Origin: Tannerella forsythia
GTDB lineage: Bacteria > Bacteroidota > Bacteroidia > Bacteroidales > Tannerellaceae
DNA length: 64,000 nucleotides
Reading direction: 5' to 3'
NCBI RefSeq assembly: GCF_001006485.1
Contig: NZ_JUET01000082.1
Location: forward strand, 61,422-125,421
A program made the translations under genes and the position numbers. The notes beneath the pieces were generated by a model, which worked only from the letters and a program-made list of their open reading frames with translations, was not told the DNA's origin and made no database searches. Below are positions 17,754 through 28,600 of this stretch, in pieces. Position 1 is the first letter of the stretch. Every line of letters starts with the position of its first letter.

Positions 17754-19556
17754 TTACTCCGCACTGTCCCACCAAACCGGTACGGACCAAATATCCAACT
17801 TATCGGCTTTCGGATTCGATGCTTTCCATTGTTCTGCATTGTAATTGACTTCATGAGAACAATGCATAAATCGTCTCCACCAATAATTATCCTCCACCTT
17901 CGAAGCTCCGGGAAATTTATCGGTCGTTGCAGATGCAGGCATAGCCTTGGGTCTTTCAAATCCGGGGTAAACAACCCCAAAGTTACCGATGTTTCCGGCC
18001 GAATAGTTAAATCGACGCATATCGTTCCAATTCTCGACTGTGAACGTCATGACAATAAATTTTTGCTTCATGATCTCTTCCATCGTCAGTTTCGCAGCAT
18101 CCTGACACACCCCTTCGCTCTTCATGAAATCACTGATTTCCTGATCCGTCATCGGTTTCTTGCCGGGATTGTTCTTGTCTGCATACGCGTTCAATTTCTG
18201 ATTCATCAGCTCCATATCTGCCAGAATACCGGCTTTATAGGCCTGATGTGCTCCTGCCCGATCGCCTTTCCTGAATAATACTTCGGCTTTAATGAAACAC
18301 ATTTCGGAGTAAGTCAGGAGATGGGTAGGAGCCTCCGGACGGGTATAAAAAGTTCCGGTAGAGAGAATGGTTCCGTCTTTATCCTTATACATACTCTCAC
18401 CATCGGCAGAGCCTGTTACCGCACAGATAGAACGCAGGGTAACATACACTGTATCACCGCTTCTTTCGGCAATCGTGCTGCCGGCTTTGTAGGATTTGGT
18501 ATCACTGTTGTAGTTGGAGATTACGGGCCCTGACTTCAAATGAATATCGGAATGTAATTCATCCACACCTGCCGTGATCATAAAATAAGAAGTTCCATCG
18601 GCATTGTAGTGTTGATTGGCCGGGAGTAAAGCATGCCGGCGAGGATCATAATGTGTCCTACCTTTTTCCGTGTATTCCAGTTTGTCCGTGTACCATTTTT
18701 GCAGACGGATATGATCGCTCCATGCAAATACATTGAAAAAATAACTTGTCTTAACCGGATCTCCATTTAAACCGGGTCCTACCAAATCGCCCGGAAGATT
18801 CAAATGGTGTACAACTGCACTCATATTATTCGTTGAAGGGGCTTTAGACAATGCATCTAAAACAGCATCAGGATTATACGACGTTTTCTTAGACGCTTTA
18901 TTCAACCAGCGAGCTTTTAACCCGTATACCATTGCTTTCCATTTAGCAAGGTCTCCGTTATTCCAATTGTCTCCTTTAGATAGAGGAGGTGCAGTAGAAG
19001 GTTGTTCTTTATCGAAGTAGCTCAGCGCTTCATCCAACTTCTGCAGGCAACCTTCATAGATGGTCTTTCCGTCATCGTACTTAGGCGTTAATTGAGCGCC
19101 TACAGCCTCACGAAAAGGCATCTCGCCATAAAGGTCGGTCATCAGCATATAGCCCATTGCTTCAATCACAAGCGTTGCGGCCGTATAATGATAAGCCTGC
19201 GTCTCTTCCGCTTTCTTTTTCAGGTCTTCGATATTGGCCGCCGCACCTACAAACCACTGCTGATAAGGTGTAACGGATACTCCGTTACTCGGATTCCAAA
19301 CAGGCATATACGTATGGGTACTGCCGGAACTAAAACCATTGCGTGAAGTAATGGTTCCATTGATCCAACTGACACGCATGCTGGCTGCACCATAAGCGTA
19401 TCCGTAAAAATGCTGAATCCATGGAAGCCTTGTTTCGACACTTGCTACCGTATTGGTCGGAGTATTGGGGTTTTCGTTCACATCCAACCAGTCGTTGCAT
19501 GAAACACATGCCAACAAGAAAATTAACTCCAATCCTAAATATTTTATTTTTTTCAT
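17754..19556 (-). CDS. SusD/RagB-family outer-membrane glycan-binding lipoprotein
   Basis: A 600-residue lipoprotein with lipobox Cys in LACVSCNDWLDVNENPN (about residue 20), the standard SusD N-terminus. TPR-like helices and the C-terminal SusD signature (EEIMKQKFIVM, NWNDMRRFNY) are visible. It lies 30 bases after its SusC partner (19587-22781) and should form the lid of that SusC transporter on the cell surface. The next gene is the GH9-deacetylase fusion, 70 bases downstream. Confidence 0.9.
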   Translation of the reverse strand: MKKIKYLGLELIFLLACVSCNDWLDVNENPNTPTNTVASVETRLPWIQHFYGYAYGAASMRVSWINGTITSRNGFSSGSTHTYMPVWNPSNGVSVTPYQQWFVGAAANIEDLKKKAEETQAYHYTAATLVIEAMGYMLMTDLYGEMPFREAVGAQLTPKYDDGKTIYEGCLQKLDEALSYFDKEQPSTAPPLSKGDNWNNGDLAKWKAMVYGLKARWLNKASKKTSYNPDAVLDALSKAPSTNNMSAVVHHLNLPGDLVGPGLNGDPVKTSYFFNVFAWSDHIRLQKWYTDKLEYTEKGRTHYDPRRHALLPANQHYNADGTSYFMITAGVDELHSDIHLKSGPVISNYNSDTKSYKAGSTIAERSGDTVYVTLRSICAVTGSADGESMYKDKDGTILSTGTFYTRPEAPTHLLTYSEMCFIKAEVLFRKGDRAGAHQAYKAGILADMELMNQKLNAYADKNNPGKKPMTDQEISDFMKSEGVCQDAAKLTMEEIMKQKFIVMTFTVENWNDMRRFNYSAGNIGNFGVVYPGFERPKAMPASATTDKFPGASKVEDNYWWRRFMHCSHEVNYNAEQWKASNPKADKLDIWSVPVWWDSAE

Positions 19557-19586
19557 CTTTCTGTTCCTTTCTCTTTATTTGAAGTA

Positions 19587-22500
19587 TTAAAAAGTCAAGT
19601 TAACGCCAAACGACATTCCTATCGTGTTGGGCACTCCGCAATAATCTATTCCGGTCGAACTGGAACCGGTAACTCCCGACCCGGCGACACTGGCCTCCGG
19701 ATCGAGACCTTTGTAATTCGTAAAGAGCAGAAGATTATTTCCCGTAGCTGAAACCGTACAAGCTTTTATAAAGCCGGTTTTTGCCAGCAACGATTTTGGA
19801 AGAGAGTATGATAGAGAGAGAGAACGTAATCTTAACCAATTCGTCTTTGTAATAAAATTCGCGGCTTCGGCAGGATAATATGTTTTGTAATACTCCTCTA
19901 TAATCTCACGTCCGTATCGGTACGTTTTGACGGAACCGTCCTTGTTCAGGATATCATAGCGTTTATCTGCTTCAAATGTAAACGATTTGGGCTCAGAAAC
20001 AAGCACTTTTTTAGTTTCTCCGTTTTCCGTAATTTCTTTTTCAGTCTGCACCACACCGTTTATCGTAAGTTTTTCTCTGTTTTCGGTTCGTTTGCTCCTT
20101 CCATTAACCGTCATGAAATAATCGGTACCGTTATAGATATCTCCACCAACTCTGAAATCAAGAAGGAAAGAGAGATTAAAATTTTTCCACTGAATGCTGT
20201 TGTTCCATCCTCCGATGAACTTAGGCTCACGGTTCCCCACATAGTTTGTTTGGGTATTATCATACGTAGGCATACCGGTGATGGCATCGAGAATCGGATT
20301 CCCTGCGTCATCGCGTTTCCACTTATTGCCGGTAATAGCCATAAAATCCCCTCCGTTGACGGATGCTGCTTTTACACCACCAATCTGAACATCGGTAACA
20401 TAAAGTAACTTCATACCATCCAAAAGATTGTCGACAGTTCCTCTGTTACCTGCCAGATTAAGCGTCGTTGTCCATTGAAGGTCTTTTGTTTGGACAGGAG
20501 TGCCCGTAATAGAAAGTTCCAACCCTTTGTTATAAATGTTTCCTACATTCACTTTATAGAGAATATAACCGTTGGCCTGGCTCAGACGGGGAGAAACAAT
20601 TTGGTTTTTACTGTTATTGGTGTAATAGGTCACATCAAACCCGACTCTCCCTTTCAGGAATCGCATCTCTAACCCTAACTCGGTAGATTCCGTAATTTCA
20701 GGTTTTAAGTATGGGTTTCCTCTTTCCCAACTGTTTCCTACTCCTGTTCCCGCAAGGAATTCCAAGGGGGCAAACAAAGACGTTGTCGTTGCATACGCAT
20801 CGGTATCTTTTCCGACACGCGCCCATGAAGCACGCACTTTCCCGAAAGAAAATATGGTGTTTTCCGGAAACAATTCCGAAAAGACAAAACTGCTTCCGAT
20901 CGAAGGATAAAAATATGATCTGTTATCCACAGGCAAGGTAGAGGTCCAGTCGTTTCGTCCCGTAAGTGTCAAATAAAGCAGACTCTTGTACGAAGCTCTG
21001 AACTCTCCATAGACTCCCATGAGTCTTTTTTGCGTTCTGTTCGACTGCAGCCGTTTGTTACCATCGTTAATGTTATCAAAGCTCGGAAAATCCGAAACAA
21101 TAAATTTATAACCCGTACGACGATTAACCGTCGATTTCGTATCTTCTACCGATTGTCCCAAAAGGAGATTCAGATCAAAATCATTGACCCTTTTAGACGC
21201 GGTTAACATCAGATTCGAGTTCAGGTACTCATACGTTACGTCATTCTCGGACAAACGACCTTTCTGAAACTCCGGCGCTACGGCTCCGTTTTCTGCAATC
21301 ACCGTTCTGTCAGTCATATTGTAACGGTCCATACCCATCCTGTAAGTCAACGTTAACCAGTCCGTTAATTTATAACTTGGAGTAACGGAACCCGATAAGC
21401 GAGTCGTTTCATCACCGATTCTGTTTTTATGGATGATCCAATACGGGTTTTCAATATCGTTATCCAATGATTGGTTTTGAGGATCTAATCCCTGAAATAT
21501 ACGATATTTACTTCCGTCCTCATTCAAATATTTCGACATGTTCTCGCTTCTGGGCCATAAATATACGGCTTCCATCGCCCCGTTACTGCTTGCATTGTAA
21601 AGCCCACCGGAAGTAAAGGTCTTCTGAGTGCTTGATTTGGAGAATGCCGAGTTAATCGCAATATTAAACTTTCCGTATGTTCTGTCTGCATTGAAACGAA
21701 CGGTACTTTTATCATACCCGGTCTTAGGTACAATACCATCCTGATCATAATGTGAAGCGGAAAGGTAAAAACTTCCCGTTTGATTCCCTCCGGATATGGT
21801 TACAGTATTATCCCAGCTCGAACCGGTCTGTAGAAAATCCCGAATATTTTCATATTGAGTGTCATCCGGACCGAATACCTCTCCCCACGACGACATGATC
21901 CAATCTGTATTCAAATTTCCGATATTATTATAAGACCCTCTTTTATATCGGGTTTGTTCTTCCGGATAACGATTGACCCAATTGGACGTATAACGGAAGC
22001 TAAGTGTTACCTCCGTTTTCCCGTCGGTATTTCCTTTTTTGGTCGTAATGACAATGACACCGGCAGCCGCACGAGAACCGTAGAGAGCAGCCGCAGCCGC
22101 ACCTTTAAGTACGGATACATTGTCTATATCTTCCGGATTGATGTCCATCACACGGTTCCCATACGTTGTAGAGTTTCTGGTGGCTCCATCAAAGCCGGAG
22201 TTTCCACCGACTGGGGTAGAGTTATCATAAATGACCCCATCTACCACAAATAACGGTTGATTGTCTCTTTCGAGCGAGGTTCCTCCACGAAGCACAATTT
22301 GCGCACCTGCACCTGCCGATCCGGAGCTTTGTGTAATATTGACTCCGGCAATCTTTCCGGCCAGAGAATTGATCAAATTCGGGGCTTTGTTTTTCAATAA
22401 CTCCTCGCTCTTTACATCTTGCACGGCATATCCTAACGCCTTTCGCTCCTTTTTTATCCCCATGGCAGTAACAACCACTTCATCCAGCAATTCAGTATCG

Positions 22501-22781
22501 GATTGGAGAACGATGCGCAGATTGGAGGTGGCTAAGACTTCCTGCGTTTTCATTCCTATATACGATATGACCAACTTTGCGTTTGTAAGCACCGACAGAC
22601 TGAAGTTTCCATCCAAGTCCGTAACTGTTCCCTGGTCTGTTCCTTTAACGAGGATCGAAGCACCGATGACCGGTTCGCCCTTTTCGTCCGTTACGTTACC
22701 CGTTATACGGGTCTGTGCCATTGCAACTCCCATACCCAATAAAAGTACGGAGAGTAATAGTTTCATTTTTCTTCCCATCAT
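19587..22781 (-). CDS. SusC/RagA-family TonB-dependent outer-membrane transporter
   Basis: A 1064-residue TonB-dependent receptor: signal peptide ending AMAQ, carboxypeptidase-regulatory-like domain (GNVTDEKGEPVIGASILVKG), TonB-box/plug region with KAPNLINSLAGKIAGV and the SusC plug motif LKGAAAAALYGSRAAAGVI, then a beta-barrel ending in Phe. There is no N-terminal STN domain, so it should not signal to an ECF anti-sigma factor. It works with the SusD at 17754-19556. Its first ~188 coding bases are almost identical to those of the other SusC gene here. Confidence 0.93.
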   Translation of the reverse strand: MMGRKMKLLLSVLLLGMGVAMAQTRITGNVTDEKGEPVIGASILVKGTDQGTVTDLDGNFSLSVLTNAKLVISYIGMKTQEVLATSNLRIVLQSDTELLDEVVVTAMGIKKERKALGYAVQDVKSEELLKNKAPNLINSLAGKIAGVNITQSSGSAGAGAQIVLRGGTSLERDNQPLFVVDGVIYDNSTPVGGNSGFDGATRNSTTYGNRVMDINPEDIDNVSVLKGAAAAALYGSRAAAGVIVITTKKGNTDGKTEVTLSFRYTSNWVNRYPEEQTRYKRGSYNNIGNLNTDWIMSSWGEVFGPDDTQYENIRDFLQTGSSWDNTVTISGGNQTGSFYLSASHYDQDGIVPKTGYDKSTVRFNADRTYGKFNIAINSAFSKSSTQKTFTSGGLYNASSNGAMEAVYLWPRSENMSKYLNEDGSKYRIFQGLDPQNQSLDNDIENPYWIIHKNRIGDETTRLSGSVTPSYKLTDWLTLTYRMGMDRYNMTDRTVIAENGAVAPEFQKGRLSENDVTYEYLNSNLMLTASKRVNDFDLNLLLGQSVEDTKSTVNRRTGYKFIVSDFPSFDNINDGNKRLQSNRTQKRLMGVYGEFRASYKSLLYLTLTGRNDWTSTLPVDNRSYFYPSIGSSFVFSELFPENTIFSFGKVRASWARVGKDTDAYATTTSLFAPLEFLAGTGVGNSWERGNPYLKPEITESTELGLEMRFLKGRVGFDVTYYTNNSKNQIVSPRLSQANGYILYKVNVGNIYNKGLELSITGTPVQTKDLQWTTTLNLAGNRGTVDNLLDGMKLLYVTDVQIGGVKAASVNGGDFMAITGNKWKRDDAGNPILDAITGMPTYDNTQTNYVGNREPKFIGGWNNSIQWKNFNLSFLLDFRVGGDIYNGTDYFMTVNGRSKRTENREKLTINGVVQTEKEITENGETKKVLVSEPKSFTFEADKRYDILNKDGSVKTYRYGREIIEEYYKTYYPAEAANFITKTNWLRLRSLSLSYSLPKSLLAKTGFIKACTVSATGNNLLLFTNYKGLDPEASVAGSGVTGSSSTGIDYCGVPNTIGMSFGVNLTF
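22591..22778. repeat. 188-bp direct repeat shared by the two susC genes (copy A; copy B at 28529-28716)
   Basis: The 5' ends of the two susC genes match over 188 bases with about nine differences by eye, covering the signal peptide and the first part of the regulatory-like domain. After this stretch the two proteins diverge strongly. Both copies are in the same orientation, 5.9 kb apart, so recombination would delete one SusC, one SusD and the lipoprotein and make a chimeric SusC. Confidence 0.85.
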
Positions 22782-22853
22782 ATCATTTATTATTTGGTAT
22801 ATAGCAATGCAGTAAAGAAGGAATGTAATTTTTATTCTACCTCTTTTACAATT

Positions 22854-23708
22854 TTACAATGCATGAAACTGTCTGACGGCAGACACGGGTTTTGCCGCAC
22901 GCATGCCGGACAATACATGATGATATCGTCTACCTATATAGCCATCCTTATGATCTGAATAGCCGATAAACTTTCCATTTGTATTCATTACCTGCAATTC
23001 ATCCCCAAGGTCACCAGAAGCATCTATCACTTTGATTCGGTAGTCTACTCGACATTTTCCCGATGAGTTAAAGACTTCTTTTTTCAGCTTTACCACTTGC
23101 CATCCGGTCGTTTCACCGAAAGCAACCGGTTTTCCGACATCAGCCCACTGACTTTTTTCCTTGGTCTTATAATCTAATGTGTATTGATACTGATACTGCA
23201 ACTTCAGATCGGTCGGAACGCCTTCTTTTTCATACAGGAAATTATAGAACTTGACCCAGCAAACGGAATCCGTATTTTCCGATATATTCGTTACATACGG
23301 ATGACCGTTATCAAACACCACAGGAGGTTTGTTAAAATCATACACAAAGACATTCTGCTTGCCTTTTTTCAGGGAACAGGCCTGATCATATACCAGGTCT
23401 AACTTCTTATCTTTATATAGTTTGATCTGATTTTCTCCGACCTTCGCTGTATAGAATCGACCCACAGAGCCATTAGGTACGGCATTGTATGTTGTCAGAA
23501 GAGCTGCATTATTGTTTACGTAAACGTCATGATTGATCTCAATCTTATAGATATAGTTGCTCGCTTTTGCATCGACAGGAACAAAATAGTGCAACTGAAA
23601 TTCCGCCACGTCCGAGAGGTCGGTCGTATCATATTCCACTACATGCTTTTCGCATGCTACGAATCCCATTAAAAGAACCGTATAAAAAATATATTTAAAG
23701 ACTTTCAT
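22854..23708 (-). CDS. PUL-associated surface lipoprotein, unknown family
   Basis: A 284-residue lipoprotein (lipobox Cys in MGFVACEKH, about residue 20). The body is rich in beta strands (DVAEFQLHYFVP, GRFYTAKVGENQIKLYKD) and resembles small PUL lipoproteins with Ig-like or DUF4397-like folds. It sits between two SusCD pairs: 27 bases after the upstream SusD and 72 bases before the next SusC. It may be an accessory surface glycan-binding protein; no catalytic motif is visible. Confidence 0.65.
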   Translation of the reverse strand: MKVFKYIFYTVLLMGFVACEKHVVEYDTTDLSDVAEFQLHYFVPVDAKASNYIYKIEINHDVYVNNNAALLTTYNAVPNGSVGRFYTAKVGENQIKLYKDKKLDLVYDQACSLKKGKQNVFVYDFNKPPVVFDNGHPYVTNISENTDSVCWVKFYNFLYEKEGVPTDLKLQYQYQYTLDYKTKEKSQWADVGKPVAFGETTGWQVVKLKKEVFNSSGKCRVDYRIKVIDASGDLGDELQVMNTNGKFIGYSDHKDGYIGRRYHHVLSGMRAAKPVSAVRQFHAL

Positions 23709-23735
23709 AGCGAATAGTTATTATAAATGAATAAA

Positions 23736-25616
23736 TTATTTGACTGCCGCAGGAACTTCACCCGGATAAGCAAACCAGGGTATCGAACATTGATAATTGT
23801 CGGCTGTTCCCGATACGGGTTTTAACGCCTCCAATGATGCCTTGTTCCACATATATTCCGAATTATAACGCGGACGGATTCTGTAACACGGAGAGCCCTC
23901 GTTCTTCACATTGTATGAACTTTTTCGTCCTTGCACCTGAGCCGGAGCCAAATAGAACCCTTTATATACTTTACTTGGATTCGTATCCCATTTCTGTGTA
24001 ACGGTACTCACATCCCAACCGTTCCCTTTCGAAGGATATTCGCCGGTATACTCAATATCATAATGATATTTTCGCATGTCTACCCATGCTTCGTGAGCTC
24101 CCCACGGATAAAGAGCCACCCATTTCTGCATCATAATGTGAGAAAGAGAAAAATCGGTCATTGGAAGTTTCTCGACGAAAGGACCGGTCTGGTATTTAAT
24201 CGCCAAATCGTTGAAAATTTTCTTGGTTATTTTGTCTCCTCCTTCGGCTTTGCCCACCGTGCCGGGCATAAGGTATCGGACTGTAAAATCGAGGTCTGCT
24301 TTTACTCCTTCTTTAAACGCTTCAAAAGCTTCATTCTTCTTGCCCATTTTCCAATAGGTTTCAGCCAGACAGAACTTAATTTCAGCGCATGTGGTTAAGA
24401 TATAAGGTGCTTCGTCATGATAGAGCCAACGTCCTTTCCCGTCATGAATACTTCCCTGATATTCAGAAGCAATTCTCCGGCCGTAAAAAGACGGTGCAGT
24501 ACCGATCGAACCACTTGCTCCGGTAAAAGACCCGCCGTAATACTTATACCTTTTTACACTGTCCGCATTATCGATGTTTTTATATTCCGGATCGCTCGTC
24601 GTCGCTAACTTGGCTGCCACCCTCGGATCGTAGTGTCCGGTTTCCGTTACCAGTGTGTCGCAAATGATTTGCTTATCGGCAAGCTCATACGGATAATAAT
24701 CATTTCCTTCCGTTCGCACTTTTTCACCGGTTGCTTCATCGTATTTAGGCACAGTCCCCGTAAATACCTGCACGGCATATTCATGCTGGAAATAGTTATA
24801 TGTAAGATTTTTTTGTGCCGTCCCCCAGAAGTTGTTATAATCTTCGTAAGGAGCACTTTGAGAGCCTCCGGCAATCTTTACAACCGCATCATCGTCAGGA
24901 GATTCGAACGATTTGCCGGCACATTGAATCAGCTCGGGAGCATAATCCGAAACAAAGTTTGTCTTATTCGATAAAGAAGCTAAATTGCGCACAAGGACCG
25001 CATAAGCAAACTTGATCCACTTTGCCTTATTTCCCTGATAAATAAAGTCATTCGCGCTAATCTTCGTACCATAATCTTTATTATCTTCTTTTTCAAGCAG
25101 TTCAATGGCTTTGTAAGCCCATTCACGCACTTGTTTATAAACGTCTTTCTGGTAATCGTAATCGTGCGATAGCAACCCGTCAACAAACGCCTGTTTCATG
25201 GGTAGTTCACCGTGTTCTTTCGTAAGCATATCCCACGAATACGCTTTAATAGCATATCCTATACCGGCAAGCGTCCATTCTTCGGCAGCCAACGACTGGT
25301 TAATCATATTTTCCAGATTCATGCCTTGATTCCAGTAAGTCATACGCCATATTTCACCACAGGCGTCACTTCCCTGTGCGTAATAATGATTAGCAAAATT
25401 TGTATATGCAGAAGTAGTAGTTCCCATCATTTGGGTCATCGGTCCAAGGCCTCTTATCTCATAATACACTCCCAAATAAGACTGTTGTATTCCGGCCAGA
25501 TACAAATATCCTTCGACATGGTCGGGAGCATCCACATTTCTGTTCACATCCAGATAATCTTCACAACCGGTCAGGAAGATAAACAAGGATGCTACTATCA
25601 TCGTTATTTTTTTCAT
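23736..25616 (-). CDS. SusD-like outer-membrane lipoprotein
   Basis: A 626-residue lipoprotein with lipobox Cys in LTGCEDYLDVNRNVDAP (about residue 18). The SusD/RagB helical core is suggested by CAEIKFCLAETYWKMGKKNE and the C-terminal QKWVALYPWGAHEAWVDMR. It follows its SusC partner by 19 bases. It is longer than the other SusD here and differs in sequence, so the two pairs probably bind different parts of the glycan. Confidence 0.88.
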   Translation of the reverse strand: MKKITMIVASLFIFLTGCEDYLDVNRNVDAPDHVEGYLYLAGIQQSYLGVYYEIRGLGPMTQMMGTTTSAYTNFANHYYAQGSDACGEIWRMTYWNQGMNLENMINQSLAAEEWTLAGIGYAIKAYSWDMLTKEHGELPMKQAFVDGLLSHDYDYQKDVYKQVREWAYKAIELLEKEDNKDYGTKISANDFIYQGNKAKWIKFAYAVLVRNLASLSNKTNFVSDYAPELIQCAGKSFESPDDDAVVKIAGGSQSAPYEDYNNFWGTAQKNLTYNYFQHEYAVQVFTGTVPKYDEATGEKVRTEGNDYYPYELADKQIICDTLVTETGHYDPRVAAKLATTSDPEYKNIDNADSVKRYKYYGGSFTGASGSIGTAPSFYGRRIASEYQGSIHDGKGRWLYHDEAPYILTTCAEIKFCLAETYWKMGKKNEAFEAFKEGVKADLDFTVRYLMPGTVGKAEGGDKITKKIFNDLAIKYQTGPFVEKLPMTDFSLSHIMMQKWVALYPWGAHEAWVDMRKYHYDIEYTGEYPSKGNGWDVSTVTQKWDTNPSKVYKGFYLAPAQVQGRKSSYNVKNEGSPCYRIRPRYNSEYMWNKASLEALKPVSGTADNYQCSIPWFAYPGEVPAAVK

Positions 25617-25635
25617 CTCAGTAAGTGTTAAGTTT

Positions 25636-28600
25636 TTAGTTAAACGTTAAGTTGAAACCGATCGACATACCGCGCGGATTTGGAATGGACCACACATCGT
25701 ATCCTTCGCCACCGGTACCACCGGCTGCCGCCGATACCGTATTCCCCACAGCATCGATACCTGAATAGTTCGTCCATGTAAACAAATCGTTTCCGGTAAG
25801 ATGGATGCTTGCATCCGAAATTACTTTCGTTTTTCTCAGCCATTGGGATGGAATACGATACATCAGACGCAATTCGCTCAAACGAAGATAGTGTACATTC
25901 TTTTCAAGCCAGTCTTCATCACCTCCATTATAAACGGAAGAACCAAAGGTCGAATAATCTATTGCAATCGTATTCTTTGTGGGGTTATCCGATTCTTCTT
26001 TTCCGTCTTTCAAAACACCGTTGAAGATAACCGGCCCCCGTTCACGCAAATCGACCGATTCCCAACTTGTTCCGTTCTGCATCATCGAGCGTTTCGTTCC
26101 GTTTACCACCGTTGCTTTGTAACGGCCTGAGAACATGGCTGACAAGCGGAAGCCTTTATAGCTTAAACTCGATGTAATTCCGAAGCGAAGTTTGGGTTCT
26201 CTGTCGCCCAAAACGCTCCATTTGCTATCGACCATAGGAAGCCCTGTGGTAGGATCAATCAGCACTTGGCCGGCCTTGTTGCGTTGATACGCTTTTCCTG
26301 TAAGGGTCGTAATCGGATGTCCCATCATAATCCCGTTACGAATATTTCCGGAACTCCATGTCATCCAGTTATAATACTCGCTTACATTTTCAGGTAAAGA
26401 AACGACTTTCGAACTCGCATGCGACAGATTGACTCCCATATTCCAACGTAAGTTATCTGCTCCGCGGATAATATCCACATCCACATGGCTATCCCATCCC
26501 CATGTATCGAACGTTCCTACGTTCATGTTATTCAAAACAAATCCGGTCGCATAACTGAGACGGAACCCTTTCACGATCTGATCGGAACAATGTGTTGCAA
26601 AATAAGTAAAATCTGCCACGATACGATCGTCCAAGAAACGCCCTTCAAAACCGATCTCTCTGGAAGTTGTCATCTCCGGCTTCAGTTTTTTATTGGGGCC
26701 GGTGAATCCATATTTAAATCCACCGCCGGTCAACTTCGTAGCTTCCAATTGAGGATCGATTTCCAACGGTCCGGCATCTTTTCTCACACGGGCAACAGAA
26801 CCTCTTATCTTAAGATAATTGATCATCCTGTTATCTTTAAGGAAAGGGAGTTCCGTCAGGATAAAGGCCCCTTCTACCGCCGGATAGAAATAGGAATTAT
26901 TGGCTTTCGGCAATGTGGACGACCAGTCATTTCTTGCTCGAAAGGTTAAGAAAGCCATATTGTCATAACCGAACTCTGCTTGTGCCGAGAGCGCCTGAAT
27001 ACGACGTTTGGTCGTACGTTTTATTGACGATACGGTTGCAGGTTCACAATTATTAATCGACTGAAAATCTGGAATAATAAATTTCGATCCGTTCGTACTT
27101 AATCGGGTAATCCCATTCTGGAGTTGATGATATCCAAACTGCACAGAGAAGGTAAACTTATCATCCAAATATTTGTCATTATATCCGGCAAGTAAATTTA
27201 ACGTCGGATCGGAAAAGTTCGATTTCGTCAAGACATAAGTTCCATCACCATTGTTCGTTTTGTAGTAATACGGATGTTTGGAAGTCTCAAATGTTTGCAT
27301 ACCGACATCCCACCCTACTTGTGCCCTGAAGAACGCATTCTTGATGGGAGTAATCGTTACGGAAGCATTCGAAATAAAACGATCGGATTCGTCGTAGAAT
27401 TTATTCTTATACAGTCCGAAAAGAGGATTAAGCAAATCGGTATCGGTATAATAACGTGGATATCTCATGTGTGCACCATCAGCGGCCAAATATTCCGACA
27501 TATTGTCGACCAGCGGCCACTTCATCGCTAAGAACAAAGGCCCGTCTACGCCACGCGGAACTTTTGTGTTTTGCGTGGAGGAATACTGCATACTGCCTTC
27601 AAATTTCAGCCATGAGGTAATTTCAGCTTTCCCTGATAAACTCAGATTAAAGCGAGAATAGTCGGTCGTTTTAATTACTCCGGTCTGATTCAGGTACGAT
27701 GCCCCTGCTCTCAACGTAGCTTTGTCGCTTCCGGCTTCGACCGAAATATTATGTTTGTTACTGAATCCTGTCTGCAATACGGAGTTGAAATTATCATACA
27801 ACGGCATCCCTTCGGGATAAAGCCCCCCGAAATGTTTTGTGTAAAAGTAGTTGGTCGTACCATAAGATCCGTTGGCATACTTTGTCTGGATATCCGGATA
27901 ACCGTATGCCTTGTCCCAACGGAAGGTATTGCTGTAGGCAACACGTCCTTTTCCTTTTCTTCCCTTTTTCGTTGTGATAATAATGGCCCCGTTCGAGGCA
28001 TCCGATCCATAAAGAGCCGCGGCCGCCGCCCCTTTCAATACGGTCATGGATTCGATATCTTCAGGATTGAAGTCATTGCCTCGCGAAGCAAAATCCAGAT
28101 TTCTCGGAGAGAAGCCGCCTCCCACGCTTGTGGGATCGAAGGTGCTGTTGTTCATCGGAATACCATCTACCACATATAGTGGTTGGTTATTTCCGGAAAT
28201 AGACGTTAAGCTGCGCAATACAACGGTATTGGAAGCGCCCGGTGCTCCCCCGGAAGAGCTGACGGTCATACCGGCCACACGTCCCTGCAACGCTGAAATA
28301 AAATTGTCGCGTCCCGATTCGATAATATCGGAGGCTTTTACATTTTGCACCGACGAACCTACGGCTCGAGCCACACGCTTCATCCCGAACTCAGCCGTAA
28401 TTTCCACTTCGCCAAGCGCAGTCGCGTCTTCCTTCAAAACGATTGCCAGATTCGGCTTAGCTTCAACTTCCTGTGTCTTCATCCCCATATAGGAGATGAT
28501 TAAATAGTTTTTTCCGCTTGAAGAGGAAACCGACAAACTGAAATTTCCATCCAAGTCCGTAACTGTTCCCTGGTCTGTTCCTTTAACGAGGATCGAAGCG